From Helicobacteraceae bacterium (GTDB lineage Bacteria > Campylobacterota > Campylobacteria > Campylobacterales > Sulfurimonadaceae), in contig JAMONY010000006.1 in NCBI GenBank assembly GCA_027066325.1, forward strand, positions 1 through 57,593: 57,593 nt of DNA, written 5' to 3'. Within the stretch, counting starts at the first letter, position 1, and each line of letters starts with the position of its first letter. Position numbers and translations under genes: made by a program. Positions 44,493 to 53,736 of this stretch are shown here, piece after piece. The notes under the pieces were generated by a model. The model was not told the origin of the DNA. It did not search any database and saw only the letters and a program-made list of their open reading frames with translations.

Positions 44493-45561
44493 TGATATAC
44501 CCCATAAGCTCTCTTGTCGCCTCCATATTTTTAATCAAGAATCTTACCTCAATTCTCCTAGATGCATTTTTATCTTCTATGTTATCCAATACTATTGGTT
44601 CAGCGTATGATCTACCACTAGCACTAAGGTATTGTCTAAACAGCTTTTGATTTTGTGGATACTCTGTGTAGAGAAACTTCATCACGCTCATAGCACGCTC
44701 TTGTGATAGTGTTAAATTGTATAGATATGAGCCATCTGAATTGGTATGTCCTTCAATGATCACTCTATCTATCTGTTTTGCTATCTCTTTATCGTTAAGT
44801 AGCGTATCTATGTATCGCCCTAGTGTCTGCTTAAGAGCTTTTTGAGACTCTAGTTTTAAAGATGAGCTTCCCTGCTCAAATAGTATATTTGATGAGAGAC
44901 TAAGTGCACCAGTGTGTGGGTTGATGCTCATGTTGGAGCCTAGTTTCTGTTTGAGATGTTGGACTACTTTAACTTTTATGCCTGTTAAGTTTTTAATTTT
45001 GATACGAGTTAGATTTAGATCTTCTACTACACTTTGATACTCTGCATTTTTAAGAAGAAGTATCTTTTGAAGAGCTTGTAGCTCTTGATCTTTAAGTGCC
45101 AATATATGTTTATTTTGCTCTTGAGTGATAGTTAAGTTATCTTCTGAACTCTTTAGCGCCACTCTTGTAGAGTTTAGATCTAAGTTTAGCACCTGTGTGA
45201 TACTTAACATCTTATCTAGGCTCTGATCTTTTTCAAGAAGTAGATTTTTAAGTGTCTCTATCTCTTTTGTGCTTAGTTTGCTCTTTTGATGCTCTTTTGC
45301 TAGATCATCATTTAGTAACACAATAGTAGAGTTTAGCTCACCAACTTGACTCAAGGCTAGTTTAAGATTTTTACGAGTTTTTACAAGAGTGTCACTCTCT
45401 AGCTTCAGGTCTGTACGGATACTCTGTAGATCTTGACGCAAAAGTACACTTTTTACTACAATGGCACCTATAAGCAAGATAAACACAAAGAGTATACCCG
45501 CCATAAGATCAGCGTACGATATCCAAAAATTTTGCTCTTCAGAACGCTTGTCTCTAATCAC
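44482..45561 (-). CDS. MotB/OmpA-like protein with long coiled coil
   Basis: 359 residues. One N-terminal membrane helix bears the proton-path Asp (WISYADLMAGILFVFILL), then about 180 residues of coiled coil (residues 40-210), and a C-terminal OmpA/MotB peptidoglycan-binding domain (FEQGSSSLKLESQKAL, IIEGHTNSDGSYLYNLTLSQERA, RRIEVRF). Stator or motor subunit partner of the MotA-like gene 2 bases upstream. Longer than a flagellar MotB because of the coiled coil. Overlaps the flavoprotein start by 11 bases. Confidence 0.88.
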   Translation of the reverse strand: MIRDKRSEEQNFWISYADLMAGILFVFILLIGAIVVKSVLLRQDLQSIRTDLKLESDTLVKTRKNLKLALSQVGELNSTIVLLNDDLAKEHQKSKLSTKEIETLKNLLLEKDQSLDKMLSITQVLNLDLNSTRVALKSSEDNLTITQEQNKHILALKDQELQALQKILLLKNAEYQSVVEDLNLTRIKIKNLTGIKVKVVQHLKQKLGSNMSINPHTGALSLSSNILFEQGSSSLKLESQKALKQTLGRYIDTLLNDKEIAKQIDRVIIEGHTNSDGSYLYNLTLSQERAMSVMKFLYTEYPQNQKLFRQYLSASGRSYAEPIVLDNIEDKNASRRIEVRFLIKNMEATRELMGYINAK

Positions 45562-45563
45562 AA

Positions 45564-46850
45564 CTAGCTCTTATCTTTAAAGTCAGATATGATCTGTGTT
45601 GTCTGTTTATCTACTGCTTGTAGTGCCTCTTGAAGTTTTTTTAATACCTTCTCATCAAGAGAGTCTAGATGTCTACTTAAGTTCTCTCCTAGCCCATCTA
45701 GTTCTGATTTGAGTTTATCTATGTTGCCAACTACACCACTGTAGAGGTTTTCTATATTTTGAGCATTTAGGTTTTGAAGAGTTGTGTTGAGTGCCTCTAC
45801 ACTCACTGCTAACTCTTTAGCTACAGCTGCACTAGCGCCGTTTTGTACAGCAAGCTCTTGATGTTGTAAGTTTGTGGTTGTGCTACTTTGTGTTATGTTT
45901 TTTGTTAGCTCTTTTAGTGATGATATCATCTGTGCTAGTTCAGCTGTTAAATCTCTCTGTTGTAGTGCAAATAGATTGAGTTTCTGCCTGCTCTCATCTA
46001 GTATAATGCCTACCCCTTTAGCACTTGACAACTCCTGTTCTATAATCTGTTCAAACAGCTCCATTCTCTGCTCTAGAGTCTTGTTGAGAGAGTTGGTAAA
46101 CTCTGATGATGCGATATTGTCAAAAACATAGTTTAACCTCTCATAATTTTCTAAACTTTTTCTAAAGTAGACCTGTTCAACCTCCTCTTTTTGCCAGAAA
46201 AGATCTGCTGTGTCGTATTTGATAGTGTTGATGTCTAAGTCTAACTTACTAAGACCACTCTTCTCAAAAAAGATCCACCATATAGAGAGAAATATACCAT
46301 ATATAGAGATATAAAATGCTGTTCCAACACCACCTAAAAGAGTTGATATCTCATGCTCTAGCGCCTCAGAGCTCTGTGATGTAAAATCTGGCATAGACAT
46401 AGCAATGCTTATAAATGTACCTAAGATACCAAGAGTTGGAAAGATTCCAGATGCAACTGATGAGAAGTTGTCATTGCGCATTGTTAGAAGATGGTTTTGT
46501 AAAAAATCATCAATTGACGCAGATGCTTTTTGAATACCACCTATATCAAGAAGATTTCTGTTTATAAATTGCATCAAGTCTTGTTGGATATTTAGAAATC
46601 CAGATCTAAATTTACAGACCGCATAATAGGCATTGTGCTTCATAAAAAATAGATATATAACAAATATAGCACTAAGCATGACAATGCTATGTAGTTCAAC
46701 CCTAAAGTTCAATACATCTAAAAATCCCAAATAGGCAAAAATTAGTAAGATTAATGGTAGTGATACAAGCCATATAGAGCGCAAAATACAGCTTTTGCCC
46801 CTTTTTGTAATCTTGGCAGTAAGCTCTATGAATTTATCTTGAGTAACCAT
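45564..46850 (-). CDS. MotA/TolQ/ExbB-like proton channel with coiled-coil tail
   Basis: 428 residues. Two N-terminal helices (about 28-70), then a MotA_ExbB core (SVASGIFPTLGILGTFISIAMSM and STLLGGVGTAFYISIYGIFLSIWWIFFE, residues about 130-205), then about 220 residues of cytoplasmic coiled-coil tail. The architecture resembles the ZorA-type motor subunits of Zorya defence systems, but shorter, and no ZorC, ZorD or ZorE is adjacent. Could be a general envelope motor. Strong AAGGGGG ribosome site. Confidence 0.85.
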   Translation of the reverse strand: MVTQDKFIELTAKITKRGKSCILRSIWLVSLPLILLIFAYLGFLDVLNFRVELHSIVMLSAIFVIYLFFMKHNAYYAVCKFRSGFLNIQQDLMQFINRNLLDIGGIQKASASIDDFLQNHLLTMRNDNFSSVASGIFPTLGILGTFISIAMSMPDFTSQSSEALEHEISTLLGGVGTAFYISIYGIFLSIWWIFFEKSGLSKLDLDINTIKYDTADLFWQKEEVEQVYFRKSLENYERLNYVFDNIASSEFTNSLNKTLEQRMELFEQIIEQELSSAKGVGIILDESRQKLNLFALQQRDLTAELAQMISSLKELTKNITQSSTTTNLQHQELAVQNGASAAVAKELAVSVEALNTTLQNLNAQNIENLYSGVVGNIDKLKSELDGLGENLSRHLDSLDEKVLKKLQEALQAVDKQTTQIISDFKDKS

Positions 46851-46917
46851 TTTGCCCCCTTCTTATTTGTGCCATGTTACTTTAAGATAGGTAAATAGCT
46901 CATAAAGCTTACTCTGG

Positions 46918-46923
46918 TATAAT
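46918..46923 (+). promoter_or_regulatory. Extended -10 box abutting the addB ATG
   Basis: TGGTATAAT, an extended -10, ends 7 bases before the addB ATG. There is no room for a ribosome site, so the addBA mRNA is likely leaderless. Confidence 0.6.
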
Positions 46924-46930
46924 ACATCTC

Positions 46931-49267
46931 ATGACAACAGTTCTTCCAACATCTAGGGCTATTAGAGAACAACTTTTAGAGCTTAAAAATAGCAACCAAC
47001 TTATAGATCGCTTTATCACCATAGGTGACCTATTTGAGCGTGCTGTTATGGTTGATGAGCTACTGGTAACCGATGATGATCATAGGGTATTGATGCTGCT
47101 TGATGCCTCATCTTTCGATAGTTTTCAAGAGCTACATATAGAGCGTAATTTTTTTACATTTATACGCAATAGCAGATATATTTTTGGGCTATACAGAGAG
47201 CTATTTTTAGAGCTTGTTTGCATAGAGAAGCTTGAGCTAGAAGATACTTATGAGGATGCTGTAGAGCATGTGCAGATATTGATACATCTTTTAGATCGAT
47301 ATAAAGAGATATGTAAAATACAAGGTGTAGTTGATCCTATATTTGTGCCAAACATATATAGACTCAATAAAGAGTGGGTAGAGGGGCTTGGGGTCTTGAT
47401 GCTAAAAGAGCAGGGCTATTTGAGTAATTTTGAACTAAAAGTCATAAAGGAGATGGCTGCTATTATACCTGTATATCTAGAGTTCTATGCAAATCAATTC
47501 AATACTAAAATGCAACAAAAACTGTCTCAAATGGGTCTTGATATTAAGAGCGGGCAGGTGTACACCATAGATCTCTCAAATCACACCATATTAGATACTA
47601 AGCCATTTCAGTTAAACACAAATATCTCATGTACCCCGCTATCTAGCGTATTGTTGCAGGTGGCTTTTGTAAAACAGAAGATTTATGAGATGATAAAAGA
47701 GGGCATAGAGGCTCAAAATATAGTCGTTGTGCTTCCTTATGAGCATAGGTGTGAGCTATTAAGAGAGTTTGATGATGGGTATTTTAATTTTGCCATGGGG
47801 TATGCGCTACAAAATTCTCATTTTGTACAGATATGTGAAGCCCTTGTAAGCTATGCGCAAGATGGAGGAGTTCAAACTGAGGCGCGCATTAAAAGGTTAA
47901 AAGTTTTAGATGCAAAAGAGTTTCTTAGTAGGTGTAGCACTAAGAGTACGCCAGATGAGTTTTCTCTATTGGTGCACACGCTACTAGAGCAGGAGAGTAG
48001 CGATGAGGTTAAAGAGATTGTGCTGGAACAGCTATTCTATTTTGAACAGCTACTTCTTAAGCTAGATAAGCAGCCTCTTTTAAGTCTTATGAGGCTCTTT
48101 ATAAATCGTCTAAAAAAAGAGAGTATTGATGATATTGGTGGCGGAAAGATTACAGTCATGGGGTTGCTTGAGACAAGAGGGTGCCGTTATGATGGAGTAA
48201 TTATCATAGACTTCAACGACTCTTTTGTGCCTCATAGAAGTGAAAAAGATCTATTTATCAATACCGCACTAAGAAAGAGTGTAGGGCTTCCTACTTCAAG
48301 AGATAGAGAGGATCTGCAGAAGTTCTACTATCATCAACTCATACATAGCGCCCAACATGTAGAGATAGGTTATGTAAGTAGTGAAGATACAAAGCCTAGT
48401 AGGTTCTTAAAAGAGCTTGGCATAGAGCCTAAAGTTGGGTATAGTGATACAGCTTATGCTAGATTGCTATTTTCATCAAGCCCAAAAAGAGCAGATAATC
48501 AGCGATCAATAGTTGAGCACTATGACTTTGCTAGCAGGGCATTATCAGCAACTTCACTAAAGATATTTTTAGAGTGTAAGAGAGCATATTATTACAGATA
48601 TATTCAGAAAATTAGAGAACATGAGATTGCGCAAGATATGCCAAAAGAGCATGAGATGGGCAGTAGACTTCACGCTGCTCTATATAAAGTCTATAGCGCA
48701 AAAGATCACTACAGTAAACCACAAATCCTTAAAGCAGATATAGCTAAAGCACTAGCATCTGTTATAGGAGAGAGTGAGATTGAGAAGTTTTTAAGTTCGG
48801 TATGGCTTAAAAGATTAGAGAAATTTTGTACTCTTGAGATCGATAGGTTTAGACACTCTAGAGTCTATCTTTGTGAGAAACAGCTAAATTTAAACTACGG
48901 CAGACTAAGACTAGAGGGTCGCATAGACCGCATAGACATAAACTCTGATCTGCTAGAAGTGCTAGATTATAAAAGTGGCTCCATTACCACATATAACAAC
49001 AAGAGCGTTGAGAGTGCTACAGATTTTCAACTAGAGTTTTACTACCTTTTAGCATCAACGCTCGGTGAGGTGAAGATGTCTGGTTTCTATGATCTTCAAA
49101 ACTCATCTATCATTACTGAGCCACTATTTGCAAGAAAATTAGAGCTATTAAAAGAGCATCTATCTGCTCTAAATCAACCTCAAGAGATCTCATTTGATCT
49201 GTGTGAAGATATCAAACAGTGCAGATACTGTCCATATACCAATCTTTGTGATAGGGTAAAAGTTTGA
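46931..49267 (+). CDS. addB: AddB-like nuclease subunit of the double-strand-break repair complex
   Basis: 778 residues, matching the Epsilonproteobacterial AddB (PD-(D/E)XK nuclease family). The UvrD-like N-terminal part is degenerate. The C-terminal RecB-like nuclease domain has GRIDRIDINSDLLEVLDYKSG near residue 678. The Fe-S staple is FLECKRAYYYRY (near residue 547) plus CRYCPYTNLC at the C-terminus. Together with AddA it resects DNA breaks for RecA loading. Four-base overlap with addA (TTGA). Confidence 0.92.
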   Translation: MTTVLPTSRAIREQLLELKNSNQLIDRFITIGDLFERAVMVDELLVTDDDHRVLMLLDASSFDSFQELHIERNFFTFIRNSRYIFGLYRELFLELVCIEKLELEDTYEDAVEHVQILIHLLDRYKEICKIQGVVDPIFVPNIYRLNKEWVEGLGVLMLKEQGYLSNFELKVIKEMAAIIPVYLEFYANQFNTKMQQKLSQMGLDIKSGQVYTIDLSNHTILDTKPFQLNTNISCTPLSSVLLQVAFVKQKIYEMIKEGIEAQNIVVVLPYEHRCELLREFDDGYFNFAMGYALQNSHFVQICEALVSYAQDGGVQTEARIKRLKVLDAKEFLSRCSTKSTPDEFSLLVHTLLEQESSDEVKEIVLEQLFYFEQLLLKLDKQPLLSLMRLFINRLKKESIDDIGGGKITVMGLLETRGCRYDGVIIIDFNDSFVPHRSEKDLFINTALRKSVGLPTSRDREDLQKFYYHQLIHSAQHVEIGYVSSEDTKPSRFLKELGIEPKVGYSDTAYARLLFSSSPKRADNQRSIVEHYDFASRALSATSLKIFLECKRAYYYRYIQKIREHEIAQDMPKEHEMGSRLHAALYKVYSAKDHYSKPQILKADIAKALASVIGESEIEKFLSSVWLKRLEKFCTLEIDRFRHSRVYLCEKQLNLNYGRLRLEGRIDRIDINSDLLEVLDYKSGSITTYNNKSVESATDFQLEFYYLLASTLGEVKMSGFYDLQNSSIITEPLFARKLELLKEHLSALNQPQEISFDLCEDIKQCRYCPYTNLCDRVKV

Positions 49268-51987
49268 GTAGGCTAGAGCCATTTGAAGCACTTAGGGCGA
49301 GTGCTGGAAGTGGTAAGACTTATGCCCTTGTTTCACGGTATGTGGCGCTACTGCTTCGTGGTGTAGATGCTGATGAGATGCTAGCGCTCACATTTACCAA
49401 TAAGGCTGCCAATGAAATGCATGAGCGTATAATCAAGACAGTAACCCTATTGCCAGAGTGTGATGAGATTGCACTGATTGAGGAGCTAAGCGGATTAAGT
49501 AGAGCGAAGATCATAGATCAGAAAAGTACCTTATTGCAAAAGCTACTTCGATCCAATATGCGTGTAATGACGATAGATAGCTTCTTTTCAACTATTGTAA
49601 GAAAATTTGCACTTCACGCTTCACTGATGCCAGACTACTCAACCTCTGGCTCGGAACATAAGCTAAAAGTATTGAATCAATTTTTAAAATTATGTCATCT
49701 TGAGGGTAGTAGTGGGGCTCTTGTGCAGATGATGTTAATGCAGCGCAAAAGTGTAGGCAGTATCGTAGAACTTTTGGATGCTCTGTATATCAAAGAGCCG
49801 GAGCTGAGGCATTTGAGCTACAAAAATATAGACATAGTCCCCTATGAGAGTGCCATCATGAGTGAAGCTACTTGTATGCAACAGCTCTTTAGAGATAAAA
49901 ATCTTCCGCTTTCAGCAGCAAAAACTTTAGAGTTTAAGAGCATACAAGAGCTTTTAAAGAAGAGTTGGATAACCAAGCCGAGTATGAACTACTGGAGTTT
50001 TAAAAAGTTTTATGAGCCGCAGATGGATGATCTGCTCCATAAGCTCCAAGACAATATAGTGTACTATTTAAAAGCTAAAGAGCAGACCTATTTTCACAAC
50101 CTTCTTAAGCTTTTGAGTATCTATAAAAGTGCAAGATTGATGATATCAAAAAGTCAAAATGCCTTATCGTTTGATGATGTCAGTACGATAGCATACTATC
50201 TACTTCAAGAGCGTATAGATAGGGAGTTTTTATATTTTAGACTAGATGCAAAGATATCACATCTACTTCTGGATGAGTTTCAAGACACCTCTGTGTTGCA
50301 GTTTGAGATTTTGCGTCCAATTATTGATGAGATATGTTCAAATAGAAGTGAAAATATTGAAAAATCACTATTTTTAGTAGGAGATACAAAGCAGTCGATC
50401 TATAGGTTTCGCGGCGGCAAAAAAGAGCTCTTTGAAGCAGTGACCAACAGATATAAATTATCACAAAAGAATCTTACAGTTAACTACAGAAGTTCAAGTA
50501 GCGTAGTTAAGTTTGTCAATGATACATTTCGTGATAAAATCAATGGCTACATAGATCAAGAGGTAAATGAGGGTCAAGTGATAGGGTGTGTAAAAATCAC
50601 TCAAACAGATGAGATATTGGAGAGTACGCTGTTAAGTGTACAGAGATTACTTGAGCAAGGTGTTGAACTAAATGATATCGCCATACTGTGCATCAACAAT
50701 AAAGATATAGCCGCTATAGATGAGTGTCTACAACTTAATGGCATTGCTACAATCACTCAGACCACTAGACTACTGATAAATCAAAAAAGCATTAGAGCTA
50801 TGATTGAGTATCTAAAATATTGCTACTTTAAAGAGTCGATATACGCTTACAACTTCTGTGCTATTGTCAATATAGAGCAGCACTTACCAGCGCATGCAGA
50901 TATCAGAAAAAAGAGCATGATGCATATCTTGAAGAGTGCTATAGAGAAGTATGGGTTGTTTTATGATGAGATGGATATGGTGCTATTTCTTGATGCTATA
51001 GATAGCTTTGAAGATATAGATAGTCTTATTTTTGAGTATGAGCATCTACAGGCAAAAGCCTACAGCGCATCTATCAAAGGTGTGCAGATTATCACTATCC
51101 ATAAGTCAAAAGGTTTAGAGTTTAAGGCAGTTATTTTGATGGATAGGCTTGGCAAGAAAAATAACAGAGGTGATGATATCATCTTCTCCTATGATGGCAT
51201 ACACCTCAAGTCTCTACACCTTAGAAGTAAGTTGCGACTAGAGCTAGATCCGCAATATCAAGAGATACTTCAGGATGAGCAGAGACTGCAACTAGATGAT
51301 GAGCTCAATACTCTTTATGTGGCAGTTACGCGAGCTAAGGAGCATCTATATATCATCAGCAAAGCCAAAGACTCTCTATTTGAGCCACTAAAACTAACAG
51401 AGACAGTACTTGGTAGCGAGATAGGCATCAGCAGCGATCAAAAGAGTAAAAGTAGCATACTAGAAGAGATAGAGTATCATCCACTTACATTAGGCTCACA
51501 GCAGGAGCTACTTCAACAGGAGAGACAAAAACAGAACTTTACCGCTAAAAACTATGGTGTAGCTCTACACTATACACTAGAGATGATGAACCAATTTAAC
51601 TCCAACTCTCTAGACTTTGCCCTACAGGCAACAGCAAATCGTTACGGCACAACAGTGCAAGTTGGTGCACTAGAGTCTATGCGCAGGCGCATAACATCAC
51701 TCATATCTTGCAGACAGTTCAATACTCTTGTGCAAGATGCTAAAGTACACAAAGAGCAACCCATAACATACAATAAAAAACTATACTACATAGATCTTCT
51801 TATTGAGAGGACAGATAGATGGATAGTTCTAGATTATAAAAGCTCATTAACAGATAGTCATAAACATCAAGAGCAAGTGCAACTATATAGAACAGCCATC
51901 TGCTCTATAGTAGGCATGCAGACAGATGCATACTTATGCTATCTTCTCGAAGATGAGGTAAAAATAGTACAAGTTTTACCAAGGTAG
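49264..51987 (+). CDS. addA: AddA/RecB-like helicase-nuclease
   Basis: 907 residues, superfamily 1 UvrD-type helicase. Walker A ASAGSGKT at residue 11, LTFTNKAANEM (motif Ia), LLLDEFQDTS (motif II) near residue 336, LVGDTKQSIYRFRGG (motif III), VNYRSS (motif IV), IHKSKGLEFK (motif V) and YVAVTRAKEHLYI (motif VI). C-terminal nuclease with LLIERTDRWIVLDYKSS. TTG start with AGGGT upstream, in the end of addB. Intact. Confidence 0.95.
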   Translation: MSRLEPFEALRASAGSGKTYALVSRYVALLLRGVDADEMLALTFTNKAANEMHERIIKTVTLLPECDEIALIEELSGLSRAKIIDQKSTLLQKLLRSNMRVMTIDSFFSTIVRKFALHASLMPDYSTSGSEHKLKVLNQFLKLCHLEGSSGALVQMMLMQRKSVGSIVELLDALYIKEPELRHLSYKNIDIVPYESAIMSEATCMQQLFRDKNLPLSAAKTLEFKSIQELLKKSWITKPSMNYWSFKKFYEPQMDDLLHKLQDNIVYYLKAKEQTYFHNLLKLLSIYKSARLMISKSQNALSFDDVSTIAYYLLQERIDREFLYFRLDAKISHLLLDEFQDTSVLQFEILRPIIDEICSNRSENIEKSLFLVGDTKQSIYRFRGGKKELFEAVTNRYKLSQKNLTVNYRSSSSVVKFVNDTFRDKINGYIDQEVNEGQVIGCVKITQTDEILESTLLSVQRLLEQGVELNDIAILCINNKDIAAIDECLQLNGIATITQTTRLLINQKSIRAMIEYLKYCYFKESIYAYNFCAIVNIEQHLPAHADIRKKSMMHILKSAIEKYGLFYDEMDMVLFLDAIDSFEDIDSLIFEYEHLQAKAYSASIKGVQIITIHKSKGLEFKAVILMDRLGKKNNRGDDIIFSYDGIHLKSLHLRSKLRLELDPQYQEILQDEQRLQLDDELNTLYVAVTRAKEHLYIISKAKDSLFEPLKLTETVLGSEIGISSDQKSKSSILEEIEYHPLTLGSQQELLQQERQKQNFTAKNYGVALHYTLEMMNQFNSNSLDFALQATANRYGTTVQVGALESMRRRITSLISCRQFNTLVQDAKVHKEQPITYNKKLYYIDLLIERTDRWIVLDYKSSLTDSHKHQEQVQLYRTAICSIVGMQTDAYLCYLLEDEVKIVQVLPR

Positions 51988-52320
51988 TTATGAAATGCTC
52001 AAGATTCAGTAGCGCCCATCTAACAGCCTCTTTTTTATCTACACAACCAACACCTCTACCTTAAGGGACACACTGTCCTTTTAATGGATTATGGAACAAT
52101 TAACAGAACACTTTGTCCCATTAATCCCCATTTCAGTGAAAAAAGGACACTTATTTTTTAAGCATACTGACATAAAAATCATAATAACATTAACAACTAT
52201 GGTAATTTGACACATTATCGATAATTAACAGACATTTAGTGTGTCCGTTAATTTGTATATACGGAGTTATTATGATATAGTGTTCCTTTGATAAATAGTT
52301 AGCCAAATAATGAGGGAATC
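51988..52320. other. Intergenic region with GGACA/GTGTCC-type repeats at the island edge
   Basis: 333 bases with no gene. It holds a family of short related repeats: GGGACACACTGTCC (52065-52078), ATTAACAGAACACTTTGTCCC (52100-52119), AAGGACAC (52143-52150) and a strong hairpin at 52224-52252. TTATCGATAA is a perfect 10-bp palindrome near 52215. Composition shifts to AT-rich here. Likely the chromosomal side of the island boundary together with the promoter of the next gene. Confidence 0.5.
52224..52252 (+). promoter_or_regulatory. Hairpin/operator upstream of the DUF4365 gene
   Basis: ATTAACAGACA and TGTCCGTTAAT form 11 pairs (one G-T) around a 7-base loop. It lies about 20 bases before a plausible -10 (TATGAT, 52271-52276), overlapping the -35 position. 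An imperfect related copy occurs at 52100-52125. It may be a repressor site. Confidence 0.45.
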
Positions 52321-53325
52321 ATGAGTAGTTTTGGGTATCCAAAATACGGAAAGAGGCAAAGAACTGGTAAATCTGGTGAGTCATTTGTAGATTATTTTGT
52401 ACACCAAATCTTGGGTTGGATATATCGCCCTGTCCACCAGGAATCAGATTTTGGGATTGATGGCTATATAGATATTGTAAATAACGGAAATGTAACTGGC
52501 CAAACTATTGGCGTTCAAATTAAGTGTGGTGATTCCTATTTTAATAAAAAAACAGATGGCCTAATTAGATATGAAGGAAAGAACAAGCATTTAAACTATT
52601 ATACAAATTCTAATACCCCTATTATTTTAGTTGTGCTGAATAGTGATTGCAGTGAAGGACAATGGGTTGAATTTAATCCTAGTATTACATCACCATGTAA
52701 GTATGGCTGGTGGATTGAAGTGCCAGATAATAATTCATTAGAGGTACAGGCAAAAAACAAATGGGAGCTTATTGCTGGCCCAGCACCTGATAATACAGAA
52801 CAACTTGAACAGTCTTGGAAAATAAATAATACCTTAGATGAATGTGACTTTGGTGTATACGTAATTCCAAAAGAAGATGTTCTATCTTTAGATTATTCTG
52901 GGATCAAAGATATAATAAATAGGCTGTCTCGAAATAAAAAAGCACTAATAAATAATAGGGGTACACTTGAGGTCTTAATTGATGGATTTAACACCGATCC
53001 AAGAGAGGCATATGAAATACCTGAAGTCAGAAACTGGTATTGCGAAAGTATAAATGTAGGCATTCCTTGGTTTTACTTCTTAGGTGAGCAAGCTAAAGGG
53101 ATGGGCTTAACAGTTCTTCTATTTTCATGTTGTGATATTAAAGTAAAATCCAAAGAATCTGGTAATACTTATGTTGAAATACAAGATCCTGACCAAGTAA
53201 TGGAGTGGCTAAATCATAATTTTAACAATCTAAATGAATTTACTGATGAAAAAGTTATTCCAGAAGAAATTAACAAAGAAATGTCAGAAAGAGCTTTTTC
53301 TATTGTCCGTGGAAAATTGCAATAA
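52321..53325 (+). pseudogene. DUF4365 (nuclease-fold) protein, interrupted by in-frame TAA
   Basis: 334 codons to a TAA at 53323, GAGGG ribosome site. The N-terminal DUF4365 domain is PD-(D/E)XK-like: TGKSGESFVDYFVHQ, QESDFGIDGYIDIV, then QTIGVQIKCGDSYF with the QxK element near residue 71 (residues about 10-160). The C-terminal part (residues 170-334) is not recognised. The same frame stays open for 48 more codons after the TAA and looks protein-like (SKWYQQVKKNNTKLEEILDQ), with no start codon of its own until near its end, so the gene appears truncated or read through. Defence-island type gene; DUF4365 proteins are known near restriction and other immunity genes. Confidence 0.75.
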
Positions 53326-53472
53326 AAATGGTTAACAAGCAAATGGTATCAACAAGTTAAGAAAAACAATACAAAATTAGAAGAAATATTAGATCAATAT
53401 TTTGATACAATTTATATAATAATTACTGAAAATGATAAAGTTGTATTACCTACCAAAATGTCAAAAAACTAA
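53326..53472 (+). pseudogene. In-frame continuation of the DUF4365 gene after the TAA
   Basis: 48 sense codons directly following the stop in the same frame, ending KMSKN and TAA at 53472. The only ATG in the frame is four codons before the end. The most economical reading is a nonsense mutation of a formerly 383-residue protein; stop-codon readthrough is possible. In AT-rich DNA a chance open run of this length is not rare enough to exclude. Confidence 0.5.
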
Positions 53473-53476
53473 CAAC

Positions 53477-53736
53477 CATATACAAAGTACAACAAAACGG
53501 AGAAAAAAATCCGTATCCCCAACCGACATTTTGGATGAGCAAAGAAACTTGCTATCATGAGAACTAGAAAAACGGTTGTGAGCAGATACAGATTTTTTTA
53601 CTCGACCGTTGTGTATTAAAGTCGAAACAGATATAATAAAAGGAACGATATGGGGAATACATATGGAGTGCGATTCGTGCTCGTTATAAAGTTAATTATA
53701 ATCTACCTATTTACCCATATTGTTGTATAGCATATG
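53477..53736 (+). ncRNA. Candidate retron msr-msd non-coding RNA
   Basis: A structured, non-coding stretch directly before the reverse transcriptase. Outer arms: CATAT (53477-53481) and TACAACAA (53488-53495) pair with TTGTTGTA (53720-53727) and ATATG (53732-53736), which would be a1/a2. Inside: ACGGA/TCCGT with an A-rich loop (53497-53514); GAT-g-AGCAA/TTGCTATC with loop AGAAAC (53534-53556); AACGGT/ACCGTT plus GAG/CTC enclosing a T7 run (53571-53610); ATATGGG/CCCATAT (53648-53720) enclosing the 7-pair hairpin GAGTGCG-ATT-CGTGCTC (53666-53682) and TTATAA/TTATAA. This fits msr then msd. The branching G and exact ends cannot be fixed by eye. Confidence 0.6.

Noticed and set aside
45564-46850. 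A complete Zorya defence system
   Set aside because: Only the motor-like pair resembles ZorA/ZorB. No ZorC, ZorD or ZorE is adjacent, the tail is shorter and the MotB-like partner has an extra coiled coil.
53326-53472. A separate small gene after the DUF4365 stop
   Set aside because: The frame has no start codon until four codons from its end and is exactly in phase with the upstream gene, so continuation of that gene is more likely.
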